This document shows positions 23,877 through 32,385 of a DNA stretch of 64,000 bases, piece after piece. The stretch is taken from NCBI RefSeq assembly GCF_041904905.1, contig NZ_JAYRMI010000006.1, positions 1 through 64,000 of the forward strand. Reading direction: 5' to 3'. The notes beneath the pieces were generated by a model. That model was not told where the DNA came from and did no database searches. It was given only the letters and a program-made list of their open reading frames with translations. Each line of letters starts with the position of its first letter. Position 1 is the first letter of the stretch. The position numbers and the translations under genes were made by a program. Origin of the DNA: Zoogloea sp041904905 (GTDB lineage: Bacteria; Pseudomonadota; Gammaproteobacteria; Burkholderiales; Rhodocyclaceae).

Positions 23877-25601
23877 TCAGGCCATGCCGGGGTTGCCGGC
23901 CATGCCCTTGAGGGTGGGCAGGTTGAGGGGCCGGGCGCGGATCACCTTCTGGCCCTTGAGGTAGCGGGCGACCAGATCCCACACCGCCTCGCCGCCGGCG
24001 TTCTTGGCGTCTTCCGACACCGGCGCCCAGCCAGCCACCTTGTAGGTCTTGCCGGCGTCGATGGGCTTGCCGGCGAGGCGCATGTCGGTGATGCGCCTGC
24101 CCATCGCGGCGTTGGGGTCGCAGGCGTACTGCAGGCCGCCCACGCGCACCATGTCGCCGCCCTGCTGGTAGTACGGGTCGGGGTTGAAGAGGTTGTCGCA
24201 GACGTCTTCGAGCACGGTCTTGATCTGCTCGCCGGTCATCGTCGTGACGGTGGTCCACGGGTAGGTGATGGCGGTCTGGTCGAGGAGGTGCTCCATCCGG
24301 ATGGTGTCGCCGGGCAGCAGGCTGGTGCCCCAGCGGAAGCCGGGCGAGAAGGCGATCTCGGCGTTCTTCTCGGCGAGCAGGGCGTCGAGGATGAGCTGGT
24401 CCCACGCGCCGTTGAAGTTGCCGCGGCGATACAGCAGGCCCTCGCTCACCGCGAGCTTTTCGGCGAGCTTGCCCTCGTAGGGCGCGCGCATCTTTTTGAT
24501 GAGGGCGTCCATCGTGGGGTCGGCGGGGATCAGGTTGGCGAACACCGGCAGCAGCTTGTAGCGGAAGTCGACCACCTTGCCGGCCTTCACGTCGAGATCC
24601 AGCACGCCCAGATACTTGCCGTTGGAGCCGGCGTTGGTGACCAGCGTCTGGCCGCCTGCGTTCTTGACGATCACCGGGGCGGGCACGCCGTCGTGGGTGT
24701 GGCCGCCGAGGATGGCATCGACACCGCGCACGCGGCTCGCCATCTTCAGATCCACGTCCATGCCGTTGTGGGACAGCACGACGACCACCTGGGCGCCAGC
24801 GGCGCGGGCTTCGTCCACCACTTTTTGCAGGTTGTCGTCCTGGATGCCGTAGCTCCAGTTGGGCACCTGCCAGCGCGGGTTGGCGATGGGCGTGTAGGGG
24901 AAGGCCTGGCCGACGATGGCCACCGGCACGCCGTTGATGTTGCGGATCACGTAGGGCTTGAACACCGGGTCGCCGAAGTCGGCGGTCTTGATGTTCTGGG
25001 CAACGATATCCACCTTGCCGGCGAAATCCTTCTCCTCGATCTCCTTCACGCGGGCTTCGCCATAGGTGGCTTCCCAGTGGAGCGTCATCACATCGACGCC
25101 CAGCGCCTTGCAGGCATCCACCATGTCCTGGGCGTTGGTCCACAGGCTGAGGCCGGAGCCCTGCCAGGTGTCGCCGCCGTCCAGCAGCAGCGCGCCGGGG
25201 CGGCTGGCCTTGAGCTGCTTGACGAGAGTGGCGAGGTGGGCGAAGCCGCCGACCTTGCCATACGTCTTGGCGGCCTTCACGAAATCGAGATACGTGCAGG
25301 CGTGGGCCTCCGGCGTGCCGGGGCGGATGCCGAAGTGGCGCAGCAGGTTTTCACCGACGAGGTGCGGCACCTGACCGGCCATCGGGCCGATGCCCAGGTT
25401 CACGTCCGGCTCGCGGAAGTGGATGGGCAGGAGCTGCGCGTGGCAGTCGGTCATGTGGAGCAGGCTCACCGAGCCGAAGCGCGGCAGGTCGTACATCCGT
25501 CCGGCGGCCTTGGCGGCTTCGGCCGGGTTGCTGTGCAGCGCGAGGCCGCCGGCCGCGGCGACGGCCAGCACCTGGAGGAAATCCCGACGGTTCATGGACA
25601 T
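23877..25601 (-). CDS. soxB: SoxB thiosulfohydrolase
   Basis: This 574-residue enzyme hydrolyses the terminal sulfone from the sulfur chain bound to SoxY-Cys, releasing sulfate. It has a twin-arginine signal (residues 4-9, NRRDFLQ), consistent with cofactor loading before export. 5'-nucleotidase/metallophosphatase motifs are visible: LLHMTDCHAQLLPIHF, LLLDGGDTWQGSGLSLW, GVDVMTLHWEATYG and AILGGHTHDGVP, which bind a dimanganese centre in the family. Length is normal. In operon order it follows soxX by 16 bases. Confidence 0.95.
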   Translation of the reverse strand: MSMNRRDFLQVLAVAAAGGLALHSNPAEAAKAAGRMYDLPRFGSVSLLHMTDCHAQLLPIHFREPDVNLGIGPMAGQVPHLVGENLLRHFGIRPGTPEAHACTYLDFVKAAKTYGKVGGFAHLATLVKQLKASRPGALLLDGGDTWQGSGLSLWTNAQDMVDACKALGVDVMTLHWEATYGEARVKEIEEKDFAGKVDIVAQNIKTADFGDPVFKPYVIRNINGVPVAIVGQAFPYTPIANPRWQVPNWSYGIQDDNLQKVVDEARAAGAQVVVVLSHNGMDVDLKMASRVRGVDAILGGHTHDGVPAPVIVKNAGGQTLVTNAGSNGKYLGVLDLDVKAGKVVDFRYKLLPVFANLIPADPTMDALIKKMRAPYEGKLAEKLAVSEGLLYRRGNFNGAWDQLILDALLAEKNAEIAFSPGFRWGTSLLPGDTIRMEHLLDQTAITYPWTTVTTMTGEQIKTVLEDVCDNLFNPDPYYQQGGDMVRVGGLQYACDPNAAMGRRITDMRLAGKPIDAGKTYKVAGWAPVSEDAKNAGGEAVWDLVARYLKGQKVIRARPLNLPTLKGMAGNPGMA

Positions 25602-25617
25602 GCGGTGGACTCCGTTC

Positions 25618-26238
25618 TCAATCTTTGTTCACGGGCGATTCGGGATCGACCAGGAAGGCGACGATGTGGGTGATCTGCTCGGGCGTCAGCCAGCTGTGCA
25701 GCCCGAAGCGCGGCATGTTGGTGCACGCGGTGAAGGCGTTGGAGTTGTAGATCTTGTTGTAGGCGTATTTGACGATCTCGTCGCCGGTGCCGCGCAGCTT
25801 GCCGAAGTGCTGGAGGCTGGGGCCGATGGTGCCGTAGGCGACTTCCTTCTGCGCCAGCTGGTGGCAGGCGTAGCAGTTGCCGCCGCGCACCCGGCCGGGC
25901 GGGTCGGGCTGGATGAAGCCGATGTGGCCGCCGGTGCCCACCGCGGCGAGCTTCTCGCCCTCGCGCCAGTCGCCGATCAGCTTGCCGTCCACCGGATAGC
26001 GGATGGTGGCCTGCTGGGCTTTCTCGATCTGGGCGCGCACCTTGGGGGGCGGGTTGTCCTTGTACTGGCTGCACAGGCGCATGGCCTCGTCCTGGTCGAG
26101 GCGGGTCATCCAGTATTTGGCGTTGTCGGGGCGGAAGCCGCTCCGGAAGATCTGCTCGGCCTGGGCCGCGATCGGGTCGGCAGCCGGGGCGCCCACGCTG
26201 GCAAGGGCGAGGAGGGCGGCGATGAAGGTGGTTTTCAT
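25618..26238 (-). CDS. soxX: SoxX cytochrome c subunit
   Basis: This 206-residue monohaem cytochrome has a signal peptide (residues 1-20) and haem motif CYACH at 122-126 (RGGNCYACHQLAQKEVAYGT). The sixth ligand is probably the Met in TACTNMPRFGLHS. With SoxA it forms the thiosulfate-oxidising SoxAX that couples thiosulfate to SoxYZ. The about 100-residue segment before the haem marks the longer SoxX type. It lies 15 bases after soxA. Confidence 0.93.
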   Translation of the reverse strand: MKTTFIAALLALASVGAPAADPIAAQAEQIFRSGFRPDNAKYWMTRLDQDEAMRLCSQYKDNPPPKVRAQIEKAQQATIRYPVDGKLIGDWREGEKLAAVGTGGHIGFIQPDPPGRVRGGNCYACHQLAQKEVAYGTIGPSLQHFGKLRGTGDEIVKYAYNKIYNSNAFTACTNMPRFGLHSWLTPEQITHIVAFLVDPESPVNKD

Positions 26239-26253
26239 GGTCGTCTCCGGGGG

Positions 26254-27060
26254 TCAGCGCTTGATGCCGGGGGTCTGCATCACGGTGCCGCTGGCGGTCT
26301 TCTGAAGGAAGACTTCCAGGGCGACGATGGAGTCGGCGAGGTAGCTGGGCTCGGGCCAGCGGGCCTGGCGCATGCAGTCGATGAGGCGGCGCTGCATGGT
26401 CCACACCGCGCCTTGCGAGACGCGGTACGAGGGCCAGTTGCCCATGGCGGTGCCGGCGCCCGCCCGGGTGGTGAGGTTGCCCAACTCCTGCAGGCGGATG
26501 CGCTTGCCTTCCTGGCCGTGGCAGATGGCGCAGGAGAAATCCTGCGGGCCGCTGCGGCGGTAGAAGATGTGCTCGCCCACCTTGGCCATGCGGGCCTCCT
26601 CGGGGTGACGGGCGGGGACGTCGATCTTGAAGCCGTTGGACTTGCCGCCGATGTAGGTGACCAGCGCCTCGATGTCGGAATCCTGGCCGGGCCTGGAGTA
26701 CCAGCGCTTGGTGGCCTCGGCTTCGGTGAAGCCCTGCAGGCTCACCATGCAGTGGACGAGGCGGGATTCGGCGTCCATCACCTTCTTGGTGTCGGCAAAG
26801 TAGCGCGGCAGCTGGGCGTAGGCGCCGTCGAGCTTGCCGGGGCCCAGGCCCATGTCGCATTGCTCGAGGCTGGCGTTCCTGGGGCCGCGGGGTTTCTTCC
26901 AGAGCACCTCGCCCTTGGCTTCGAGGAGTTCGGCGGGGTTGCCGTCGGCGAGCATCTCCCGGTAGCGGGCGATCTCGTCCATCGTGCCGCCTTGCCCGAA
27001 GGCCGGGCCGGCGAGGGCGATGGCGGCGGTGGCCAGCGCGGTGCGCAGGTTGGGCTGCAT
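26254..27060 (-). CDS. soxA: SoxA cytochrome c subunit (mono-haem type)
   Basis: This 268-residue protein has a signal peptide (cleavage after PAFG, about residue 22) and one haem motif CAICH (177-181). Cys68 and Cys104 probably form the structural disulfide that replaces the N-terminal haem of di-haem SoxA. The Cys in RRLIDCMRQARWPEP (229) is the persulfide haem ligand at the catalytic site. The start at 27060 has GGAGGAAG upstream. It is separated from soxZ by 101 bases containing a strong hairpin. Confidence 0.94.
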   Translation of the reverse strand: MQPNLRTALATAAIALAGPAFGQGGTMDEIARYREMLADGNPAELLEAKGEVLWKKPRGPRNASLEQCDMGLGPGKLDGAYAQLPRYFADTKKVMDAESRLVHCMVSLQGFTEAEATKRWYSRPGQDSDIEALVTYIGGKSNGFKIDVPARHPEEARMAKVGEHIFYRRSGPQDFSCAICHGQEGKRIRLQELGNLTTRAGAGTAMGNWPSYRVSQGAVWTMQRRLIDCMRQARWPEPSYLADSIVALEVFLQKTASGTVMQTPGIKR

Positions 27061-27126
27061 GTGTCTTCCTCCTTCTGGTGGGGGGGGCGTGCCGCCTTGG
27101 GGCGGTCTGGGGGTCGGCTTGAGGGG

Positions 27127-27156
27127 GGCGCCGCCGGCGTATCGGCCGGCAGCGCC
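27127..27156 (-). promoter_or_regulatory. strong hairpin between soxZ and soxA
   Basis: Twelve-base arms (27127-27138 and 27145-27156, 11 of 12 paired) with a 6-base loop lie directly after the soxZ stop. No U-run follows on the minus strand, so full termination is not expected. An mRNA-stabilising or processing role favouring the soxYZ part of the transcript is plausible. Confidence 0.5.
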
Positions 27157-27161
27157 GGGCA

Positions 27162-27473
27162 TCAGGCGATCTGCACTTCGTCGGTGCGCTTGTCGCCCTT
27201 GCTGTCCACCCAACTCACGGTGAGCTTGTCGCCCTTGGCGCCGCCCTTGAACTTGAAGGCGAGGTAGGGGTTCTTCGAGATCGCCGTGCCGAACTGGCCG
27301 GCCAGCACCTGGCGGCCGTTGTGCTCGGCGGTGATTTCGGTGATGAAATGGGCCGGGACGAGGTTGCCGGACGAATCCTTGCGCTGCCCGGTTTCCATCT
27401 CGTGGCTCATCAGCACCTTGACTTCGGTGATGCCATCCTTCGCGCTCGCGCGAATCTTCATCGGATCTGCCAT
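27162..27473 (-). CDS. soxZ: SoxZ, sulfur-carrier complex subunit
   Basis: This 103-residue cytoplasm-made partner of SoxY is exported with it by hitch-hiking on the SoxY Tat signal. It has the immunoglobulin-like SoxZ fold: PMKIRASAKDGITEVKVLMS, HEMETGQRKDSSGNLVPAHF and ISKNPYLAFKFKGGAKGDKL. It has no signal peptide, as expected. It lies 33 bases after soxY. Confidence 0.95.
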   Translation of the reverse strand: MADPMKIRASAKDGITEVKVLMSHEMETGQRKDSSGNLVPAHFITEITAEHNGRQVLAGQFGTAISKNPYLAFKFKGGAKGDKLTVSWVDSKGDKRTDEVQIA

Positions 27474-27506
27474 TTCGATTCCTTTCTTTAATGAAGGGCG
27501 CAGGGC

Positions 27507-27974
27507 TCAGCCGCCGCAGCCGCCGAGGGTGACCTTGATTTCCTTCTTCGCGATGAAGAACTTGCCGCCGGCCTTGACGAGGGCGTACACGTCGGAGGTC
27601 TGGCCCATCTTCACGCGGGTCTGCACCGAAGGCTCGGTGCCGGCGGGCAGGGTGAAGCTGGCGGCCAGCGGGTTGGGGTTCTTCTCGACGAGGATGGCGA
27701 TGGCCTCGACACCGGCCAGCGTCGACACCACGCCCACCGGCACCACGGCGCCGTTTTCGGCGATGTCCGGCGCGGTGAGCTGCACGTCGGCAGAATTGGC
27801 CGGGGCGGTGGCGCCCAGGGCCTTGAGGGTCTCGTCGATGGTCTTGGCGTCGAAGGCGGGCTTGTTCCACTCGGCGCGGGCTTCGCCCGGGGTGATCAGG
27901 CCGGCGGCGGCCAGCAGGCCGAACAGGCCGAGCCCGCCGCCTGCCTTGAGGATTTCACGGCGTTGGTTGTTCAT
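27507..27974 (-). CDS. soxY: SoxY, sulfur-carrier protein with GGCGG swinging arm
   Basis: This 155-residue protein ends in VTLGGCGG, where Cys153 carries the covalently bound sulfur intermediates passed between SoxAX, SoxB and SoxCD. The N-terminal Tat-type signal (MNNQRREILKAGGGLGLFGL) is followed by the mature domain from about residue 35. Length and C-terminus are canonical. It follows soxD by 27 bases. Confidence 0.96.
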   Translation of the reverse strand: MNNQRREILKAGGGLGLFGLLAAAGLITPGEARAEWNKPAFDAKTIDETLKALGATAPANSADVQLTAPDIAENGAVVPVGVVSTLAGVEAIAILVEKNPNPLAASFTLPAGTEPSVQTRVKMGQTSDVYALVKAGGKFFIAKKEIKVTLGGCGG

Positions 27975-28001
27975 GGGTCTCTCTCCTTGATTGATCCTGG
28001 G

Positions 28002-29069
28002 TTACTGCGCCTTGGCGCCAGACAAAATCCACTTCACGAGCCGGCGCACGTCGTCGTCCTTGAGCTGACCCTGGGGTGGCATGGGGATCGACCCCCAAAC
28101 GCCTTGCCCGCCGGCCTTGATCTTGGCGGCGAGCCTGCCTTCGGCGTCGGCCTGGCCCTTGTAGCGGGCGGCGACCTCGTTGTAGCCGGGGCCGACGATC
28201 TTGTTCGCCACGCCGTGGCAGGCCATGCAGCCGTTGTCGGTGGCGAGCTTTGTGGTGGCGGCGTTGTCGCTCTGCGGGGCGGGCTTGACCTCGGCGGGCG
28301 CCTTGCCCGACGTATCCTTGCCGCGCACCGGGCCCACCGGGCGGTTCTGCTCGGCCAGGTTGCCGTGGGCGGTCTCGGCATACACCGGCAGCAGCGAGCC
28401 CACCTTCACCTCGGTCTTGCAGTTGCTCATGCAGGCGCTGTTCTTCACGTCGGGCTTGCCGCCGTTGCCGATGCCGCCCTTGCTGGCCGCCGCGCCGGGC
28501 CACATGCCGTGGTCGGTGCTCATGCCGTTGCGGTTGGGCATGCGGGCCTGCACCTCGGCGATGTTCTTGTCCGAGAGCACGAAGTCGCTGGGCACCACTT
28601 CGGCCAGGTTGAGCAGGTAGGCCACCAGCCCGTACACCTCGTCGTTGCTGAGGGACTTGGGCGCGGTGAGGGGCATCGCCCGGTTGATGTAGTCGAACAG
28701 GGTGGAGACGGTGGCCACCTTCATGATGGCGCTGCGCTGGGGGGCGTCACCCTTGGCGAGGGAGGCTACCCGGCCGGTCTTCACGTCGTCCTTGGTGGTG
28801 CCGCCGATCAGCGGGGTGTGCACCTCGTTGGATTCGCCGAAGCTACCGTGGCAGGACGCGCACTTGGCCTCCCAGGTTTCCATGCCCTGATCCACGCTGC
28901 CGCTGCCAGGGCGCAGGCCCTTGAAGTCGGGGCGCACGTCGATGTCCCAGGCGTGGATCTCGGCCGGTTTGGCGGCCCGGCCCACACCGGCAAACTTGCC
29001 GTCGGCCAGCACGCCGGTGGCGCAGGCGGCCAGGGCGATGGCGACGAGAGTCTTAGAGAACCTGGACAT
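28002..29069 (-). CDS. soxD: SoxD di-haem cytochrome c
   Basis: This 355-residue partner of SoxC takes electrons from the molybdenum enzyme. It has a signal peptide (cleavage near GVLADG), haem motif CASCH at 70-74 and a second, CMACH, at 281-285, with a Lys/Pro-rich linker between the two cytochrome domains. It overlaps the end of soxC by 17 bases. The presence of SoxCD indicates complete oxidation of the sulfane sulfur to sulfate rather than sulfur-globule storage. Confidence 0.93.
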   Translation of the reverse strand: MSRFSKTLVAIALAACATGVLADGKFAGVGRAAKPAEIHAWDIDVRPDFKGLRPGSGSVDQGMETWEAKCASCHGSFGESNEVHTPLIGGTTKDDVKTGRVASLAKGDAPQRSAIMKVATVSTLFDYINRAMPLTAPKSLSNDEVYGLVAYLLNLAEVVPSDFVLSDKNIAEVQARMPNRNGMSTDHGMWPGAAASKGGIGNGGKPDVKNSACMSNCKTEVKVGSLLPVYAETAHGNLAEQNRPVGPVRGKDTSGKAPAEVKPAPQSDNAATTKLATDNGCMACHGVANKIVGPGYNEVAARYKGQADAEGRLAAKIKAGGQGVWGSIPMPPQGQLKDDDVRRLVKWILSGAKAQ

Positions 29070-30399
29070 TGCTCACCTCCCCGCTCTCGACTACCTTCCA
29101 GGATTGGATGGCGTTGTTGTGGTAGATCGATTTGGTGCCCCGCACCGCGCGCAGCTGGCCGTACGACGGCTGGACGTAGCCGGTCTCGTCCACCGCGCGG
29201 GATTGCAGGATGGCGGGCTTGCCGTCCCACACCCAGTCGATGTTGAAACGGGTCAGGCACTTGGAATTGACCGGCCCTTCGATGCGTGCCCGGCGCCAGT
29301 TGATGCCGCCGTCGGTGGATACGTCAACCTGCTTGACCTTTCCGCGCCCCGACCACGCCAGCCCCGAGATGTTGTAGAAGCCTTTGTCCAGCAGGATCTG
29401 CCCGCCGGACGGGGTGGTGATGACCGACTTGCACTCCTGGGTGGAGGTGTACTGGCGGTGCCGGCCGTCGGGCATCAGGTCGATGTAGTGGATCGCCTCG
29501 TCCTTGGTGGCCCAGGGTTTGTCGCCCACTTCGATGCGGCGCAGCCACTTCACCCAGCTCACGCCCTGCACGCCGGGCACCACGAGGCGCAGCGGGTAGC
29601 CGTTTTCGGGGCGCAGCATCTCGCCGTTCTGGCCGTAGGCGACGAGCACCTCGTCGGACTGCACGAGTTCGATGGGGATGGTGCGGGTCATCGACGAGCC
29701 GTCGGCCCCTTCGGCCAGCACGTACTTCGCCTTCTTCCAGTCGATGCCGCAGTCTTCGAGGATCAGTCGCAGGGGCACGCCGGTGAATTCGGAGCAGCTG
29801 AGCATGCCGTGGCTGTACTGCACCGTGGGCACCGCCACGTTGCCCCACTCCATGCCGGTGTTGGCGCCGCACTCGATGAAGTGCATCCGCGACACGGGTG
29901 GCAGGCGCAGGATGTCGTCGACGGTGTAGACCTTGGGCTGCTTCACGAAGCCCTCGTCGGTGCCGTGCACCATCAGGCGGTGTTTCGACGGATCGATGTC
30001 GCTCCAGCCCTGGTGGTGGCGCTCGAAGTGCAGGCCCGACGGGGTGATGATGCCGAACAGGCCCTGCAGCGGCGTGAACGCCACCGACACCTGCGACATG
30101 CGGGTGAGCCCGGGCGATTCGCGGCGTTGCAGGCCCTTCTCGTACTGCGACGGCAGGCCATAGGGGCGCGCGGCGACGGGCTGGCCGAGGCTGGTGGTCC
30201 AGGGCGGCAGGTTGAGGATGTCGGGGTCGCCGTCGGCGGCGCGGGCGATGGCCGGGGCGGTCATGGCCGCGGAGGCGGTGAGGAAGGCTTTGCGCAGGAA
30301 GTCGCGGCGCCCGTCCTTGACCTCGGCGATGTCCGCTTCGGTCAGGAAGTGCTCGGGCGCGGGACGGACCCGCCCGCGCTGGGTCGGCTGGTCTGCCAT
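29053..30399 (-). CDS. soxC: SoxC sulfane dehydrogenase, molybdenum subunit
   Basis: This 448-residue sulfite-oxidase-family molybdoenzyme has a Tat signal with RR at residues 31-32 (GRRDFLRKAFLTASAAM). The molybdenum-pterin region includes FIECGANTGMEWGNVAVP with the candidate Mo-ligand Cys, then YSHGMLSCSEFTGVPLRLIL. The C-terminal dimerisation domain is complete (GLAWSGRGKVKQVDVSTDGG). It is the first gene of the minus-strand sox operon, with an AT-rich divergent region upstream shared with fccA. Confidence 0.94.
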   Translation of the reverse strand: MADQPTQRGRVRPAPEHFLTEADIAEVKDGRRDFLRKAFLTASAAMTAPAIARAADGDPDILNLPPWTTSLGQPVAARPYGLPSQYEKGLQRRESPGLTRMSQVSVAFTPLQGLFGIITPSGLHFERHHQGWSDIDPSKHRLMVHGTDEGFVKQPKVYTVDDILRLPPVSRMHFIECGANTGMEWGNVAVPTVQYSHGMLSCSEFTGVPLRLILEDCGIDWKKAKYVLAEGADGSSMTRTIPIELVQSDEVLVAYGQNGEMLRPENGYPLRLVVPGVQGVSWVKWLRRIEVGDKPWATKDEAIHYIDLMPDGRHRQYTSTQECKSVITTPSGGQILLDKGFYNISGLAWSGRGKVKQVDVSTDGGINWRRARIEGPVNSKCLTRFNIDWVWDGKPAILQSRAVDETGYVQPSYGQLRAVRGTKSIYHNNAIQSWKVVESGEVSNVQVL

Positions 30400-30489
30400 G
30401 GGTGTGTCTCTCCCTTGTTCCAGTGGTCGGTGTCGAAGGGGGTGGCGTCGAGGCGCGCCATAAAGTTTTTTTCTCCCTTGATCTCGAAC

Positions 30490-30518
30490 AATTTATAACC
30501 ATAAACTTATATAGTCAA
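30490..30518 (-). promoter_or_regulatory. sigma70-like promoter candidate for the sox operon
   Basis: On the minus strand TTGACT (30513-30518, 5/6 to consensus) is followed after 17 bases by TAAATT (30490-30495). An alternative -10, TATAAA (30492-30497), gives a 15-base spacer. A dyad TATAA-N8-TTATA (30494-30511) lies between the elements and is a candidate operator. The whole stretch 30461-30530 is strikingly AT-rich for this genome. Confidence 0.4.
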
Positions 30519-30678
30519 TTGCTAATATTGTTGCGGCTCACGATGAGCGCTGCGGCAGGCAGGTATCGACGAAAGGCCGCGCCACGACGGCCATGGCGGC
30601 TTGCCCGGGGGGCGGCCGCGGAGAACAATAGGTTGGTTCAACTGCTCGCCGCGCCTGCGGCATCAAGGAGGAGACGTG

Positions 30679-30993
30679 ATGAAACTGTTTCGATGGACTT
30701 CGGCCGTGTGCCTGGTCGGCGCGGTTGGCGCGGTCCAGGCCGCCGGTCAGCCGGACCCGAACCTGGCCCGCAATCTGGCCGCCACCTGCGCCAATTGCCA
30801 CGGAACGAACGGCCATGCGGTCGCCGGGGCGGGTAACGACGCGCTGGCTGGCACCGACAAGGAGAAGCTCCTGCAGAAGCTGCGTGACTTTCGCTCCGGC
30901 GCCAAGCCCGCGACGATCATGCACCAGATCTCGAAGGGCTACACCGAAGCCCAGTTGGAACTGATCGCGGCGTACTTCGCCGCCCAGAAATGA
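30679..30993 (+). CDS. fccA: sulfide dehydrogenase mono-haem cytochrome subunit (FccA/SoxE-like)
   Basis: This 104-residue cytochrome has a signal peptide (residues 1-22, cleavage after VQAA) and haem motif CANCH at 37-41 (AATCANCHGTNGHAVAG). It belongs to the cytochrome c553-like subunit that accepts electrons from the flavoprotein encoded next. The short mono-haem form corresponds to SoxE-type rather than di-haem FccA. Ribosome site AAGGAGGAG lies just before the ATG at 30679. It forms an operon with fccB and diverges from soxC. Confidence 0.87.
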   Translation: MKLFRWTSAVCLVGAVGAVQAAGQPDPNLARNLAATCANCHGTNGHAVAGAGNDALAGTDKEKLLQKLRDFRSGAKPATIMHQISKGYTEAQLELIAAYFAAQK

Positions 30994-31007
30994 AGGGGGC
31001 GGACACC

Positions 31008-32288
31008 ATGCAGAATCGACGCGATTTTCTGAAGACGGCCGCCCTTGCCGGCGGCGCGCTGGCGATCCCGGGCTTGGGCGGCTGCGCCCTGGGCGGCAGC
31101 CGGCCCCGCGGCCATGTGGTGGTGGTGGGCGGCGGCTACGGTGGCGCCACCGTGGCCAAGTATCTGCGCATGTGGAGCGAGCGGGGTGTGGACGTGACCC
31201 TCGTCGAGCGCAACCCGCAGTTCATCTCGTGCCCGATCTCCAATCTGGTGATCGGCGGCGACAAGACCATGGCCGACATCACCCTGGGTTACGAGGGCCT
31301 GCGCGACAAGTGGGGCGTGAAGGTGATGCAGGACAGCGTCACCGCCATCGATGCGGCCGGGCGCAAGGTGAAGCTCGCCTCGGGTGGCGAACTGCGCTAC
31401 GACCGGCTGGTGGTGTCGCCGGGGGTGGAGTTCATGTTCGACCAGGTGCCGGGCCTCGAGACCGAGGCGGCCCAGGCGGCGGTGCTCCACGCCTGGAAGG
31501 CCGGCGCCCAGACGGTGGCTCTGCGCAAGCAGCTTGAAGACATGCCGGACGGCGGCGTGTACGCGCTGACCATCCCCAAGGCGCCCTACCGCTGCCCGCC
31601 GGGGCCCTACGAGCGGGCCTGCCTGGTGGCCAACTACCTCAAGCAGAAGAAGCCGAAATCCAAGGTGCTGGTGCTCGACGCCAACGAGGAGATCACCTCC
31701 AAGAAGGGCTTGTTCACCAAGGCCTTCGAGAAGTACGCGGGCATCCTGGAATACCGCCCGAACAGCGAGTTGCGCGAGGTGGACGCAGCCAGCCGCACGG
31801 CGATCCTGGAGTTCGACAAGGTGAAGGCCGACGTGCTCAACGTGGTGCCGCCCCAGCGCGCGGGTGACATCGCCGCGAAGTCGGGGGTCAAGCTCATCAA
31901 CGGGCGCTGGGTGGACATCGACTGGTTGAGCTTCGAATCGGTGAACACCCCGGGGGTGCATGTGATCGGCGACGCGATCTTCCCGGCGCCGACCATGCCC
32001 AAATCGGGCCACATGGCCAACCAGCACGCCAAGGTGGCGGCGGCGGCGATCCTCAACCTGCTCTCGGGCGAGGCGCCCAACCCGACGCCGGTGGTGATGA
32101 ACACCTGCTACAGCTTCGTGGATTCGAAGAACGTCATCCACGTGGCGTCGGTGCATCAGTACGACGCCGAGAAGAAGACGGTGCTGCCGGTGCCGGGCGC
32201 AGGGGGCGTGTCGGCCGCGGCCAACGAGCTGGAGGGCAAGGCGGCGCTGGCCTGGGCCAGGAACATCTGGGCCGACATGCTGGTGTGA
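31008..32288 (+). CDS. fccB: sulfide dehydrogenase flavoprotein subunit (FccB/SoxF-like)
   Basis: This 426-residue FAD protein oxidises sulfide, with electrons passed to the cytochrome subunit. It has a Tat signal (MQNRRDFLKTAALAGGALAI) and the FAD-binding VVVVGGGYGGATVAKYLRMW. The redox-active Cys pair is in NPQFISCPISNLV and YRCPPGPYERAC. The typical flavocytochrome c C-terminal domain follows (MNTCYSFVDSKNVIHVASV). The ATG at 31008, placing RR at the N-terminus, is preferred to one at 30990 that overlaps the fccA stop. Confidence 0.92.
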   Translation: MQNRRDFLKTAALAGGALAIPGLGGCALGGSRPRGHVVVVGGGYGGATVAKYLRMWSERGVDVTLVERNPQFISCPISNLVIGGDKTMADITLGYEGLRDKWGVKVMQDSVTAIDAAGRKVKLASGGELRYDRLVVSPGVEFMFDQVPGLETEAAQAAVLHAWKAGAQTVALRKQLEDMPDGGVYALTIPKAPYRCPPGPYERACLVANYLKQKKPKSKVLVLDANEEITSKKGLFTKAFEKYAGILEYRPNSELREVDAASRTAILEFDKVKADVLNVVPPQRAGDIAAKSGVKLINGRWVDIDWLSFESVNTPGVHVIGDAIFPAPTMPKSGHMANQHAKVAAAAILNLLSGEAPNPTPVVMNTCYSFVDSKNVIHVASVHQYDAEKKTVLPVPGAGGVSAAANELEGKAALAWARNIWADMLV

Positions 32289-32330
32289 CCCCGGCGGCAG
32301 CGGCCGGCCCGGTGCCGGTCGCCAGCCACC

Positions 32331-32372
32331 GAAGGCGGTGCCGGGCAGGTGTCCGGCGCCGCCTTCTTTTTT
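32331..32372 (+). terminator. intrinsic terminator after fccB
   Basis: Sixteen-base arms (32331-32346 and 32351-32366, two non-Watson-Crick positions) with loop AGGT are followed by six T (32367-32372). It terminates the fccAB transcript and separates it from the convergent cytochrome c4 gene. Confidence 0.9.
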
Positions 32373-32385
32373 GGTGGAGCCGAAT

